DNA from: Clostridium aminobutyricum
GTDB taxonomy: Bacteria; Bacillota; Clostridia; Peptostreptococcales; Anaerovoracaceae
Direction of reading: 5' to 3'
NCBI RefSeq assembly: GCF_017255415.1
Contig: NZ_JAFJZZ010000001.1
Span: 1,258,863 to 1,322,862, forward strand
DNA length: 64,000 nucleotides
This document shows, one piece after another, positions 46,367 to 55,206 of this stretch. The notes beneath the pieces were generated by a model. The model saw nothing but the letters and a program-made list of their open reading frames with translations, was not told where the DNA came from and searched no databases. The position numbers and the translations under genes are program-made. Position 1 is the stretch's first letter. The number at the start of each line of letters is the position of its first letter.

Positions 46367-46786
46367 TTAGAATACTACCCCTGAAACCAGAATGATGTTT
46401 GCATAAGGCGTACATTCACCCGTTCTCACAACCGCCTTACTGCCTATCGTCTTTGCTTTAAAATCTTCATGAGTAACATATTGAATTTCAATGTTAATCT
46501 GCTCCTGCTTTTCAATATGGTGAAAAAGTTCCGTAATCTCCTCGTGAAGTTTACTGCTTGCCTGGGAGATTTCTTCCGCTAAAATGACTTTTTCCACCCG
46601 TAGTTCGGATAGCGTTGCCTTTAATACCGAGAGAAAATCAGGGATACCTTTCGTTACAGCCAAATCAATCTGCGGTACTCCAGGCGGAACAGGCAGTCCC
46701 GAATCACCAATGACAAGCATATCCGTATGTCTCATATTTGCTATCACATAAGAAATTTCTGAATTTAATAATGCATTTTTTTTCAT
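46367..46786 (-). CDS. rbsD: D-ribose pyranase
   Basis: RbsD interconverts pyranose and furanose ribose so that RbsK can use it. The 139-residue protein has the catalytic His in ANMRHTDMLVIGDSGLPVP and the C-terminal RTGECTPYANIILVSGVVF. It is placed between rbsK and rbsA, as in Bacillus. AAGGAGAAAGTCAGA precedes the ATG. Confidence 0.96.
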   Translation of the reverse strand: MKKNALLNSEISYVIANMRHTDMLVIGDSGLPVPPGVPQIDLAVTKGIPDFLSVLKATLSELRVEKVILAEEISQASSKLHEEITELFHHIEKQEQINIEIQYVTHEDFKAKTIGSKAVVRTGECTPYANIILVSGVVF

Positions 46787-46799
46787 TCTGACTTTCTCC

Positions 46800-47729
46800 T
46801 TATCCTTGCGCCCGGCCCTTCATCCATTCTTCAAAAGATTCTACTTCGCGAAGAAGGGGTAACGAGGTCTGCGCTCCTTCTTTCGTGACAGTTAATGCCC
46901 CCACTTTCATTGCAAATGTTATCGCTTCTTCCATGGTTTTACCTGCACTTATGTGAACCGCCAACGCTGCATTGAAACTGTCTCCGGCAGCCGTCGTATC
47001 CACCGCCTGAACCTTATAGGCCTCATAGTGCACGGTCGCTTTTTTAGTCATGTGTAAACAGCCACTGGAACCCAGCGTAATGACCAGTTCTTTTACACCT
47101 CTATTTAAAAGAATTTTCCCTGCAAGTTCTATATTTTCTAACGTATCTGTTTTATGCCCGCTTAATAATTCCAGTTCCGTTTCATTCGGAGTCAATAGAT
47201 CTATATGATCCAATATTTCTTCATCCAATTCCTGCGCAGGTGCCGGATTCAAAATGACTTTTTTCCCCGCTTCTTTTGCGGTCAATATTGCCGTTTTTAC
47301 AATCTCCAACGGAATCTCAAGCTGTAATAACAGAACTTCTGAATCTTTTATAACCTCTTTCGCTTGAAGGATGTTGTCATGGCTCATCGAAAAGTTTGCT
47401 CCGGGTGCAACTGTAATGCAATTGTCACCGGAAGCTTCTACAAGTATAACGGCAACCCCTGTTGATATATTCGGTTTTGTCAGCACATAATCCACGTGAA
47501 CTCCATCAGCATATAGACAATCTTTCAATGTAGACCCAAAAGAATCATCACCCACACAGCCGACCATATGGACAGATGCCCCAAGCTTTGCTGCTGCATC
47601 CGCTTGATTTGCTCCTTTCCCTCCCGGTACTTGCTGAAAATTTTTACCCAAAACAGTTTCACCTGGGCGAGGTATCTTATCTGTGAAGACTACTAAATCC
47701 ATATTCAAACTGCCTACAACGGTAATCAT
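46800..47729 (-). CDS. rbsK: Ribokinase
   Basis: RbsK phosphorylates ribose to ribose-5-phosphate. The N-terminal VVGSLNMDLVVFTDKIPRPG and GGKGANQADAAAKLG, and the C-terminal DTTAAGDSFNAALAVHIS with the catalytic Asp, identify it. At 309 residues it is standard. It lies 13 bases after rbsR and 13 bases before rbsD. Confidence 0.97.
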   Translation of the reverse strand: MITVVGSLNMDLVVFTDKIPRPGETVLGKNFQQVPGGKGANQADAAAKLGASVHMVGCVGDDSFGSTLKDCLYADGVHVDYVLTKPNISTGVAVILVEASGDNCITVAPGANFSMSHDNILQAKEVIKDSEVLLLQLEIPLEIVKTAILTAKEAGKKVILNPAPAQELDEEILDHIDLLTPNETELELLSGHKTDTLENIELAGKILLNRGVKELVITLGSSGCLHMTKKATVHYEAYKVQAVDTTAAGDSFNAALAVHISAGKTMEEAITFAMKVGALTVTKEGAQTSLPLLREVESFEEWMKGRAQG

Positions 47730-47742
47730 TGCTTTACTCCTT

Positions 47743-48768
47743 TCATGTTGACTTCCTTACAGTTAACTCTGTATTTAAAATAATCGTCTCTACTTTTAAC
47801 GCCTGATCTTCTTCGTCTGAGTTTTTGTTTTCAATCGCATGAATCAGCAATTCTGCTGCACGATAGCCCATTTCATAATTTGGTTGTTTTATCGTGGTCA
47901 AGGCCGGTTCAACCATACTGGCCATATAGATATCATCAAAACCCATCACACCAACGTCTTTTGGCACCTTATATCCTGCTTCTTTTAGAGCCTTTATTGC
48001 ACCGATTGCAATAAGGTCATTCCCACAAAATACGGCATCAAAAGATATCCTCTCATCGAGAAACTGCTTTATAGCTTCTGTTCCCCATTGGCTTTTATAT
48101 TCACCGACTTTTATATATTCTTCCTTGCACTCAATCTGCCTGTCAGCCAACGCTTTTTTGTATCCGTCTAAACGGTCTCTGGCAGTCTGCGTATGAACAG
48201 GACCCGCAATATAAGCAATTTTTTTATAACCATTATCGAGAAGATAGTTCACCCCCATATAGGAAGCCGTTGTATTATCGACAAGAATCTTTCCGATAAC
48301 GTTCGGAATATCGTAGTCTCTATCGATGAGAACAATCGGTACTCTGCATCGGTTGAAGCCCTCTGCACTGCCTTCCGGATCAGCTGAATGAGTGAAGATG
48401 ATACCATCCACCATTTTCTCCGTTAATATATCTACATACGCTTCTTCGCGTTTTAAATTATCGTCTGTATTGCAATAAATGACACTATATCTTGATAGGC
48501 TCGCTCTGTCTTCTGCACCCCTAGCGATTTCAGGAAAAAACGGGTTCACAATGTCCGGTAAAATCAAACCAATCGTCCTAGTTTGCTTCGTCACAAGACT
48601 TCGCGCCATCGTATTGGGGATATAGTTTCTCCTTTTGGCGATCTTTAATACTTTATTCCTGGTTGCCTCACTGATATTTTTATCTTTATTATTTAAAATC
48701 ATAGAAACAGTTGCCGTTGATACTTCTGCTTCCTTGGCGATTTCTTTAATTGTTACTGACTTTATCAT
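47743..48768 (-). CDS. rbsR: LacI-family ribose operon repressor
   Basis: A 341-residue repressor with an N-terminal LacI helix-turn-helix (TIKEIAKEAEVSTATVSMIL), hinge helix PNTMARSLVTKQTRTIGLIL and a sugar-binding core (FCGNDLIAIGAIKALKEAGY). It is first in the rbs operon. A near-perfect operator lies about 20 bases upstream of its start, so it should repress itself and the whole operon until ribose binds. Confidence 0.93.
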   Translation of the reverse strand: MIKSVTIKEIAKEAEVSTATVSMILNNKDKNISEATRNKVLKIAKRRNYIPNTMARSLVTKQTRTIGLILPDIVNPFFPEIARGAEDRASLSRYSVIYCNTDDNLKREEAYVDILTEKMVDGIIFTHSADPEGSAEGFNRCRVPIVLIDRDYDIPNVIGKILVDNTTASYMGVNYLLDNGYKKIAYIAGPVHTQTARDRLDGYKKALADRQIECKEEYIKVGEYKSQWGTEAIKQFLDERISFDAVFCGNDLIAIGAIKALKEAGYKVPKDVGVMGFDDIYMASMVEPALTTIKQPNYEMGYRAAELLIHAIENKNSDEEDQALKVETIILNTELTVRKST

Positions 48769-48788
48769 ATCATTTTATATCCTTTTGC

Positions 48789-48822
48789 TTAGTTAAACGT
48801 TTAACTAAAACGTTTAACTAAA
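48789..48822. promoter_or_regulatory. RbsR (LacI-type) operator
   Basis: A 20-bp perfect palindrome TTAGTTAAACGTTTAACTAA with the central CG typical of LacI-family sites is at 48789-48808. A second overlapping site, TTAACTAAAACGTTTAACTA, shares its right arm and reaches 48822. It lies just upstream of rbsR. The remaining 200 bases to the HAL-like terminator show no gene. Confidence 0.85.
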
Positions 48823-49034
48823 TTTTACTATAAAATTTACTTTCTTTCAATAAAAATAAAATACAATACCAATTATCGACTTATCTTTGATTGAAACAGT
48901 TCTACTAATTATCACTCATTTGCTATAGGTTCAGTATTTATCTAGCATTGTAATGTAATTTGATTAACTGGCTCATAGTAAATGGCTCATAAGATTTTTA
49001 CATACAACTTGCTAAACACAGTTTAAACAACAAA

Positions 49035-49070
49035 AAATCAAGTGATGAGTTAAATTTCATCACTTGATTT
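49035..49070 (-). terminator. Terminator after the symporter/HAL-like operon
   Basis: AAATCAAGTGATGA and TCATCACTTGATTT form a 14-bp perfect stem with an 8-base loop, followed on the minus strand by TTTTTTG-type exit. It lies about 80 bases past the HAL-like stop codon. Confidence 0.88.
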
Positions 49071-49149
49071 CATAGGTTAAGAAAGATTATTATATATGTT
49101 GTTAATTTACATTCATTTTTTTAACTTCCAGTATTTTTCTTCTAAATAA

Positions 49150-50691
49150 TTAGAATTCCAATTCGCCGATTACTTCTTCCACTACCGCGATAATTTCTCC
49201 CTGATGTATCTGTTCACTTATATACTCAAGAAATGGATATAGCTGTTGATCATCCTCCACTTTTGGAACTTCTTTTCGAATCAGATCATATACAGTCTTT
49301 GTTGCTGGAGATGGATTCAATGGTTTCAAAAACTCTAAAGCCTGTGCGGCATTTAAAAATTCAATTGCCATTATATTTTCCAAGAACTGAACGGACTGAT
49401 ATGCCTTTCTGGAAGCATTGTACCCCATGCCAATATAATCTTCCTGGTTGGCGCAAGTTGAAGTATTATCAATTGTCGAAGCTGTTGACAACAGACGCAT
49501 TTCACCTAAGAGTCCTACTGCGGTATACTGCGGAATCATAAATCCACTGTTTAACCCTGAATTCTCAATCAGGAATGGCGGTAATTCGCTTACATGATGG
49601 TTAATCAGCCGATCAATTCTTCGTTCTGACATCTTTGCAATATTCGTTAAAGCGATGCACATGGAATCTGCTTCTATTCCTACATAAGCGCTGTCCGCAT
49701 TGCATCCCATTAATGCGATTCCATCGTCCTCTTCAGGATAGATGATTGGATTATCGCAGCACGAATTCATTTCGACCCCTATTGTCTTTGCTGCATCTTT
49801 GAACGTCTTCTTGGCTGCTCCATGAAGCTGAGGGATGCACCTTAAAGAAAGTGCATCCTGCAATCTGTAATCCTTATATTTATCGGCAATCTCACTGTTA
49901 TTCAAAATTCTTAAAACATTTCTTGCTGTCATAGACTGCTCTTCATGCGGCCTCACTGACTGTATCCTTGGATCAAACGCTTTAATGGTTCCCCTTAATG
50001 CTTCTAAACTCATAGCTCCGGCAATATCCGCCGTCTTTGCCGCTTTTATTGCATCGAACAAGGCAAGTGCAGCTATTGCGGTAACCGATGTCGTTCCTGA
50101 AACCAAAGCCAAGCCTTCTTTACAGCCTAACTGGATAGGCCTTATTCCTGCTGCGGCTAATGCATCTGATCCATTTAAAAGCTCTCCTCGATACCATGCT
50201 TTTCCTTCTCCTAACAGCACCAGACAAATATGTGCTTCCACCGCAAGGTATCCCACTGAACCACGTCGTGGTGCAAATGGAGTAATTCCACCATTTAATA
50301 GATTTACTATGCACTCCAAGGTGCTAATCTGTACGCCTGAATAACCTTGCCCCAAATTTTGCAGCATCATCAGTAAAATGCCCCGTACCACTTCTTTTTC
50401 AAGAGGCTCCCCCAAAGAGCATGCATGAGAGCGAAGAATATTTTTTTGTAAAGTAACTGCTTGCTCCGGAAGAATAATTTTATTGTAGTTATCTCCAAAC
50501 CCTGTTGTAACGCCGTAGATTATTCTTCTCTCGTCGAGAAACTTCTCTACTAATCTTCTTGATTTTACAACCCTTTTACAATATGCCGGAGACAATTCAA
50601 CCTTTGCTTCATATCTGGATATTGCTACAAATTCCTCCAATGTCATGTTCTGTATATCTAAAGTAATAGTCTTAATCTGTCTTGGGTTCAT
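49150..50691 (-). CDS. HAL/PAL-family protein lacking the MIO triad (copy 1)
   Basis: A 513-residue member of the histidine/aromatic ammonia-lyase family. Retained are IIYGVTTGFG (Tyr59), LRSHACSLGEP (His89), LQDALSLR, EMNSCCDNPII, SERRIDRL, GFMIPQYTA and CANQEDY. But the cofactor-forming block, GSVGASGDLAPLAH in true lyases, reads GSVGYLAVEAH at 144-154. Three residues including Ala-Ser-Gly are missing, so no MIO can form. The second catalytic Tyr (Y280 of HutH, in QDxYSLR) is Leu281, and the Asn of LINGT is Ser198. Normal ammonia elimination is unlikely. It is last in a sigma-54 operon with a symporter. Confidence 0.88.
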   Translation of the reverse strand: MNPRQIKTITLDIQNMTLEEFVAISRYEAKVELSPAYCKRVVKSRRLVEKFLDERRIIYGVTTGFGDNYNKIILPEQAVTLQKNILRSHACSLGEPLEKEVVRGILLMMLQNLGQGYSGVQISTLECIVNLLNGGITPFAPRRGSVGYLAVEAHICLVLLGEGKAWYRGELLNGSDALAAAGIRPIQLGCKEGLALVSGTTSVTAIAALALFDAIKAAKTADIAGAMSLEALRGTIKAFDPRIQSVRPHEEQSMTARNVLRILNNSEIADKYKDYRLQDALSLRCIPQLHGAAKKTFKDAAKTIGVEMNSCCDNPIIYPEEDDGIALMGCNADSAYVGIEADSMCIALTNIAKMSERRIDRLINHHVSELPPFLIENSGLNSGFMIPQYTAVGLLGEMRLLSTASTIDNTSTCANQEDYIGMGYNASRKAYQSVQFLENIMAIEFLNAAQALEFLKPLNPSPATKTVYDLIRKEVPKVEDDQQLYPFLEYISEQIHQGEIIAVVEEVIGELEF

Positions 50692-50751
50692 TTATGCCAC
50701 TTCCTTTATTTATGTTATGAAGAAAATATTCATATCATCTCAATTGCTGCG

Positions 50752-51033
50752 CTATTCTTCTTGATTCTGAATCGGTTCGCCGCTGCTTGCTTCAGGAATT
50801 CCTTTTTGATTCTTAGGTTTAGCAAATTTGAAAACATGAGATATGTAATTAAAAAATATCAAGGTAACTCCGATCATCAACCCGAAAGGAATAATCGTTC
50901 CCATCATTAAGTCATTTTTAGCCAGTATGGTCCAAAGAATGATACCTACAACGACAAAGTACATAGCTACCAAAAAACCATCCATACCGAGCCAAGATAT
51001 TTCCAGATTGTTTTTCTTTTTTAACGTTGACAT
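50752..51033 (-). CDS. Small membrane protein, symporter partner
   Basis: A 93-residue protein with two hydrophobic segments (about 19-38 and 45-63) and a polar Gln/Glu-rich C-terminal tail. Its ATG overlaps the symporter stop (TAATG). Small two-helix proteins of this size (DUF997/YhdT-like) often accompany sodium:solute symporters and probably help assemble or stabilise them. I do not recognise a more precise family. It is the middle gene of the symporter/HAL-like operon. Confidence 0.75.
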   Translation of the reverse strand: MSTLKKKNNLEISWLGMDGFLVAMYFVVVGIILWTILAKNDLMMGTIIPFGLMIGVTLIFFNYISHVFKFAKPKNQKGIPEASSGEPIQNQEE

Positions 51034-52454
51034 TAGATTACCTCCTTTAGTTCATCCGTTTCAATTCTTATTGCATCTACTTCAACCGATTTGCCTATGC
51101 GGTTCCCTATAATCCATGCAATAAAGGATAGCGGAAGAGCACCAATCAATGGTTCAAGACTAAAAGATGATGGTGGGAAAATGGAGATGTAAGCAAATGC
51201 GCCTGCACCTGTAATTAATGAAAGATAGCCGCCCATTGGGGTTTTCTTCCCTGGATATAAAAGCCCGCCAACAATTGGAACAAATCCTGCTGACATCCAT
51301 AAACTTGCCATAAATATAAATGCATCTTGCGCTGTTGGGAACTTAAAAGCAACCGTAAGGCCTATTACGGCAAGAACAGGGATGCAGATTCTTGTCATTC
51401 GAACCAGTTCTTTCTGAGTAACTTCACCCTTAATTCTACCTACTATATCATTGGAAAGGGTTGCTGCCCCCGATAGATAATATCCATCCAGTGCGGATAT
51501 GATAGATCCCGCAAGTCCTACGATGAAGAGAGCTCTTATTCCTGCCGGTAACGTAGTCAATACCAGTTTAATGTAGCCTTCGCCCGGCTGCATTTCCGGA
51601 TATTTAGCGGCTACAATAAGTCCGGTAACCGTCAGCACGATATCGAATAAAATCCAAATTATAAAACAGGACAGCATGGCACGTCTGCCTGATTTAGGAG
51701 AATCTGCCGCCGAAAATCGTTGATAGAACGTCGGATCTGCATACACACCAAAAGCTAAAACACATAGCATAAAAGCTTTCATTGGCGTTAATCCTCCCCA
51801 TGGATCCATCAGTTCCGGCTTGCTGCTTAATGCCTGTGTAAGACCATCCCAACCGCCGATAGCACTCCACTGTCCTGGCAGTACCATGGTCAATCCAAAA
51901 CACATACACCAGAAAAGAACCATATCTGTAACCGCTACACCCATCAGTCCGCCGGATACCGCTACGATAATAACAAGAACGATTAATATGGCGCCTGCAG
52001 TAAATGGTGTGATACCCCATGCGATGCCGATTTCACCCATTGCCGTTATCTGGGAAAACTGCGTGCAGTAAATCAGCATTAAAATAGCCCCTATAATAGC
52101 TACGCCTTTCCCATATATTCCGTTTAATAAATCCGGAACGGTTACATCAGTTCGAACATGTATTTTCGGTCCTACCCACAAGGCCAGCGGCATACGTCCT
52201 GCGTGTGCGGTTACGCACCATATGGCCCATATGGACAACCCATACATCGCAGAGTATTCAACTGTACCTATCGTTCCAACTCCGCCGTACCATGTGGCTA
52301 CAAGAGCTCCAACCGTTAGAGACCATGGCAGCGTTCTATTCCCCAGATAAAACGTTTCCATATCTTTCACTGCGTTGGAAAAATGTACTCCTACGTATAC
52401 AATAAAAATTACAAAAAGAACAATAATTGCGTTATCAAGACTCGATAACAGCAT
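51033..52454 (-). CDS. Sodium:solute symporter family transporter
   Basis: A 473-residue SSS-family transporter with about 13 membrane segments. The N-terminal VGVHFSNAVKDMETFYLGNR and SLTVGALVATWYGGVGTIG, and the later FYQRFSAADSPKSGRRAM and GLAGSIISALDGYYLSGAAT, are typical. It should import an organic solute with Na+. It is first in an operon that ends with the HAL-like protein, so it probably brings in that protein's substrate. A sigma-54 promoter and paired activator sites lie upstream. Confidence 0.9.
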   Translation of the reverse strand: MLLSSLDNAIIVLFVIFIVYVGVHFSNAVKDMETFYLGNRTLPWSLTVGALVATWYGGVGTIGTVEYSAMYGLSIWAIWCVTAHAGRMPLALWVGPKIHVRTDVTVPDLLNGIYGKGVAIIGAILMLIYCTQFSQITAMGEIGIAWGITPFTAGAILIVLVIIVAVSGGLMGVAVTDMVLFWCMCFGLTMVLPGQWSAIGGWDGLTQALSSKPELMDPWGGLTPMKAFMLCVLAFGVYADPTFYQRFSAADSPKSGRRAMLSCFIIWILFDIVLTVTGLIVAAKYPEMQPGEGYIKLVLTTLPAGIRALFIVGLAGSIISALDGYYLSGAATLSNDIVGRIKGEVTQKELVRMTRICIPVLAVIGLTVAFKFPTAQDAFIFMASLWMSAGFVPIVGGLLYPGKKTPMGGYLSLITGAGAFAYISIFPPSSFSLEPLIGALPLSFIAWIIGNRIGKSVEVDAIRIETDELKEVI

Positions 52455-52525
52455 CGATAACCACCTCTTTCCTAAATTTTAGTATTAAACTAGTAAAGAA
52501 TGATGTATAGCTGTATTACATAAGG

Positions 52526-52540
52526 GCAAATACCATGCCA
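52526..52540 (-). promoter_or_regulatory. Sigma-54 promoter of the symporter operon
   Basis: The minus strand reads TGGCATGGTATTTGC, with GG and GC exactly 10 bases apart, matching the -24/-12 consensus TGGCACG-N4-TTGC. It is about 70 bases before the symporter start. The activator gene and its likely sites lie upstream. Confidence 0.8.
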
Positions 52541-52629
52541 CTTTAAGGTAATTATAAAAATAAGTTTTCACCCTGAAAATTCGTGTATTTTTCATCTACT
52601 CACAACTTTTCGCAGGTTTTATATATGCC

Positions 52630-52677
52630 ATCAGCGCAAAATCTCTTTGCATATATGCAAAGAGATTTTGCGCTGAT
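52630..52677. promoter_or_regulatory. 48-bp perfect palindrome holding two activator sites
   Basis: A perfect palindrome with 24-base arms and no loop. Each arm carries one GCAAA-N5-TTTGC element: GCAAAATCTCTTTGC at 52636-52650 and GCAAAGAGATTTTGC at 52657-52671. Their centres are 21 bp apart, about two helical turns, and roughly 130-150 bp upstream of the predicted sigma-54 start. I read it as the enhancer of the neighbouring activator. As the gene upstream ends at 52709, it could also act as a terminator for it. Confidence 0.75.
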
Positions 52678-52708
52678 ATAGCACAATTTTTGCAACTAAT
52701 AATTTTTA

Positions 52709-53251
52709 CTATCTGGTTCTAAAAGTACCGCACCCGTCAGCGGCTATCGGTTTGTATCGTACTTTATTCCCTACAATGACCTCTCCATAAAAGGCGATCC
52801 AATAAGGTCTGAAAACACTTTCTATCTCCATCAATTCCAGATTAGGCACCCCGCCGATATGCCGATGAATCACTTGGGTTGCTATTTTCTTTCCTCGTTT
52901 AATTAACAGATCTTCCTCTTGGTCCGACAGTTGAATGTCATCATCCTCTACATCTTCAATCGTAACTACTTCCGGTAAGCTGTCCACCCATGCCACTGAA
53001 CCGGTAGATCCATTGGCCAACATGGTAATCAATTGTTTCCTCGTCCCTGTTTTATGTTTAAAATATCGTTCAATCCATGTTGGCTGATAAGTGGCCTCAA
53101 ATGTCATCAACTTAAACTCAATAAAGTGTCTTTTCATCTTTGTCAAATTTCTGTCTGAAAACACAGCATTCCAAAGGAACCCGCCTTTATCTAAAGCCAT
53201 GTGCTCGGCTTCTTTTTTATCTATTTTTATTTGAAATGATCGAATATCCAT
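52709..53251 (-). CDS. Hypothetical 180-residue protein in the sigma-54 cluster
   Basis: I do not recognise this family. The protein is soluble, with no signal peptide or membrane helix. The first half is basic, with aromatic pairs (YQPTWIERYFKHKTGTRK). A central acidic linker (IEDVEDDDIQLSDQEEDLL) is followed by a second half ending YKPIAADGCGTFRTR with a lone Cys near the C-terminus. AGGAGGGACAG precedes the ATG. It has its own sigma-54 promoter and stands between the activator and the symporter operon, so it most likely belongs to the same pathway. Confidence 0.7.
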   Translation of the reverse strand: MDIRSFQIKIDKKEAEHMALDKGGFLWNAVFSDRNLTKMKRHFIEFKLMTFEATYQPTWIERYFKHKTGTRKQLITMLANGSTGSVAWVDSLPEVVTIEDVEDDDIQLSDQEEDLLIKRGKKIATQVIHRHIGGVPNLELMEIESVFRPYWIAFYGEVIVGNKVRYKPIAADGCGTFRTR

Positions 53252-53288
53252 TTCTGTCCCTCCTAACTTATTTTTATTTTTGAAAACT

Positions 53289-53303
53289 GCAAAATGTTTT
53301 TGC
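53289..53303. promoter_or_regulatory. Single GCAAA-N5-TTTGC site in the leader of the 180-residue gene
   Basis: GCAAAATGTTTTTGC, extended to an 8-bp dyad CTGCAAAA/TTTTGCAG, matches the activator sites found elsewhere. Unlike those it lies downstream of its sigma-54 promoter, inside the predicted leader. Confidence 0.6.
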
Positions 53304-53365
53304 AGTCACATGCAATTCTATGTTATTTGACTTTTCATTTATACATCTATACACCCTAAATACTC

Positions 53366-53380
53366 GCAATATCTATGCCA
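53366..53380 (-). promoter_or_regulatory. Sigma-54 promoter of the 180-residue gene
   Basis: The minus strand reads TGGCATAGATATTGC, with GG-N10-GC spacing. It is nearly identical in its -24 half to the symporter promoter. The gene start is about 115 bases downstream. Confidence 0.75.
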
Positions 53381-53430
53381 CCTTTGTCATTCAGAACTCT
53401 TCCAACTGTTAAATGAGCCTTTTGATATAT

Positions 53431-53461
53431 AAAAACGGAAGCCGTATTAAACCGCTTCCGA
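53431..53461 (-). terminator. Terminator after the sigma-54 activator gene
   Basis: On the minus strand CGGAAGC and GCTTCCG pair around an 11-base loop and exit into TTTTTAT, some 12 bases past the activator stop. Confidence 0.85.
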
Positions 53462-53472
53462 AAATTAATTGT

Positions 53473-55107
53473 TTATAAATTGTATTTTTTTATCCTGTAT
53501 TGCAAACTCTGTCTCATGATACCTAATTCATCTGCGGCATTTGTAACATTGTTATTGCAACGCTTCATGGCTCTGCGAATGACTTCTTTTTCATATTGAT
53601 CCATAATGTCCTTCAATTCCATTTTAGGGATGAGTTCTTTATAGATAACATGATCCCCGTATAAATACTTTGGCAAATGATTTACTTGGATTACATTTCC
53701 TGTCATGGTATTAAAACAATACTCTAAAACATGCAATAATTCTCTAATATTTCCGGGCCAATCGTACCGTTTAAATAGACTGAAAACTTCATCCGAAACT
53801 TCCGTATCCTGCTTTAAATAATTCCAAGATAACTTCTTTGTAAAATATTTGGTTAAAATATCAATGTCTCCTTTTCGTTCCCTTAACGGCGGGATCGTAA
53901 TCGTCACTGTGCTCAGTCTGTAAAATAAGTCTTTTCTAATCTTATTGTTGCCGACTGCAAAAAGTGGTTCTTCGTTGGTAGAAGAAATAATTCTGGTATC
54001 ACAATAAATATCATTTAACCCGCCCACACGCTTAAATTTCTTCTCCTGTAAAACACGAAGCAGTTTTGATTGCATATGTATATCCATTGAGTTAATTTCG
54101 TCCAAAAATAAAGTGCCGCCATCGGCCTGCTCAAATAATCCCATTCGATCGGTACTTCCGGTAAAAGAGCCTTTTTCTGTGCCGAACAAAATGCCTTCAA
54201 TTAAATTTTCCGGAATAGCCGCACAATTAATGGCAACAAACTCTTTATCCTTTCGATCGCTAGCAGAATGAATACTTTGGGCAAATAATTCCTTTCCTGT
54301 TCCGGTTTCTCCATAAATTAAGACGGAGCAATCGCGCTCAGCTACATGACGTGCCAAGCTGATTGATTCTTGATAATTTACATCCTCGCCGATTAAGTCA
54401 TCAAATTTATAGAATCTAAATTTGTAGTACTTTTTTTTATTGGAAATATTTTGTATGTTTTTCTCCGATAGATATTTCTCAAATATTTCGTTTCCTTCTT
54501 TACGAAGTTCAAAAACCGATGAATCCTGACATAGCCCGACTGCACCGACTAAATTATTCTCAATGAAAAGCGGCTTCCCGGTATTCATCGTTGTGATGAA
54601 CTCCCCATTTTTCGCTTTAAAATGATCACAGCGGTTAACAACTGGCTTCTGGGTTTTGATTGTGGTAAGAATCGTGCTGTAGTCCTCATTTAAATCATAA
54701 ATATCCATTAAATGTTTCCCAACAATATTCAATCGATTTGTTTTTTCTATTTTCTCACTCGCCTTATTACAAAATAAAAGATACCCATTTTGGTCAAATA
54801 TCTGAACCGCATCCGGAATACAGTCTAGTACTTCTTCATAGATTCTGCTGTTGTCATTCCCCTTGGTTATATAAAGAATAGAACCCTTCCCCATGGCATT
54901 GTTCACTTTTAAATACCAAAAAAACAAACTATTTAAAGTAAAATATCCACTATTATTATTTAGGTCTATATTTAAAAAATTAGTGATTTCTTGGCCAATA
55001 TACTTATTCCAGTCAAACGTTTTGTCAACACTGCTAATATGGCAATAGTCAAAATGCTTAACTATATTATTATCATCCAAAAAACATATTACATTATAAT
55101 AGCCCAT
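53473..55107 (-). CDS. Sigma-54-dependent transcriptional activator
   Basis: About 544 residues. The N-terminal 230 include a variable sensory part and a PAS domain (DAVQIFDQNGYLLFCNKASE). The AAA+ domain has Walker A GETGTGKELFAQSIH, the sigma-54 contact loop GSFTGS (usually GAFTGA), Walker B GGTLFLDEIN and the R-finger region. A Fis-type helix-turn-helix closes the protein (NNVTNAADELGIMRQSLQYR), resembling RocR/PrdR-type amino-acid catabolism activators. ATG 55107 follows AAAGGAG; a longer frame from 55182 has no site. It lies 100 bases after HAL-like copy 2 and probably shares its transcript. Confidence 0.92.
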   Translation of the reverse strand: MGYYNVICFLDDNNIVKHFDYCHISSVDKTFDWNKYIGQEITNFLNIDLNNNSGYFTLNSLFFWYLKVNNAMGKGSILYITKGNDNSRIYEEVLDCIPDAVQIFDQNGYLLFCNKASEKIEKTNRLNIVGKHLMDIYDLNEDYSTILTTIKTQKPVVNRCDHFKAKNGEFITTMNTGKPLFIENNLVGAVGLCQDSSVFELRKEGNEIFEKYLSEKNIQNISNKKKYYKFRFYKFDDLIGEDVNYQESISLARHVAERDCSVLIYGETGTGKELFAQSIHSASDRKDKEFVAINCAAIPENLIEGILFGTEKGSFTGSTDRMGLFEQADGGTLFLDEINSMDIHMQSKLLRVLQEKKFKRVGGLNDIYCDTRIISSTNEEPLFAVGNNKIRKDLFYRLSTVTITIPPLRERKGDIDILTKYFTKKLSWNYLKQDTEVSDEVFSLFKRYDWPGNIRELLHVLEYCFNTMTGNVIQVNHLPKYLYGDHVIYKELIPKMELKDIMDQYEKEVIRRAMKRCNNNVTNAADELGIMRQSLQYRIKKYNL

Positions 55108-55206
55108 AGAGTATTCTCCTTTGGTCTCATTTCTTTGATTAATTATTATATTGATTTTATACTTCATAACCAAATTTATCAAGTCAGTTTCTATGGGAAT
55201 GCTTTA

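Noticed and set aside
49150..50691. Annotation as histidine ammonia-lyase hutH
   Set aside because: The MIO-forming Ala-Ser-Gly and the second catalytic Tyr are missing, and no urocanase, imidazolonepropionase or other hut gene is nearby.
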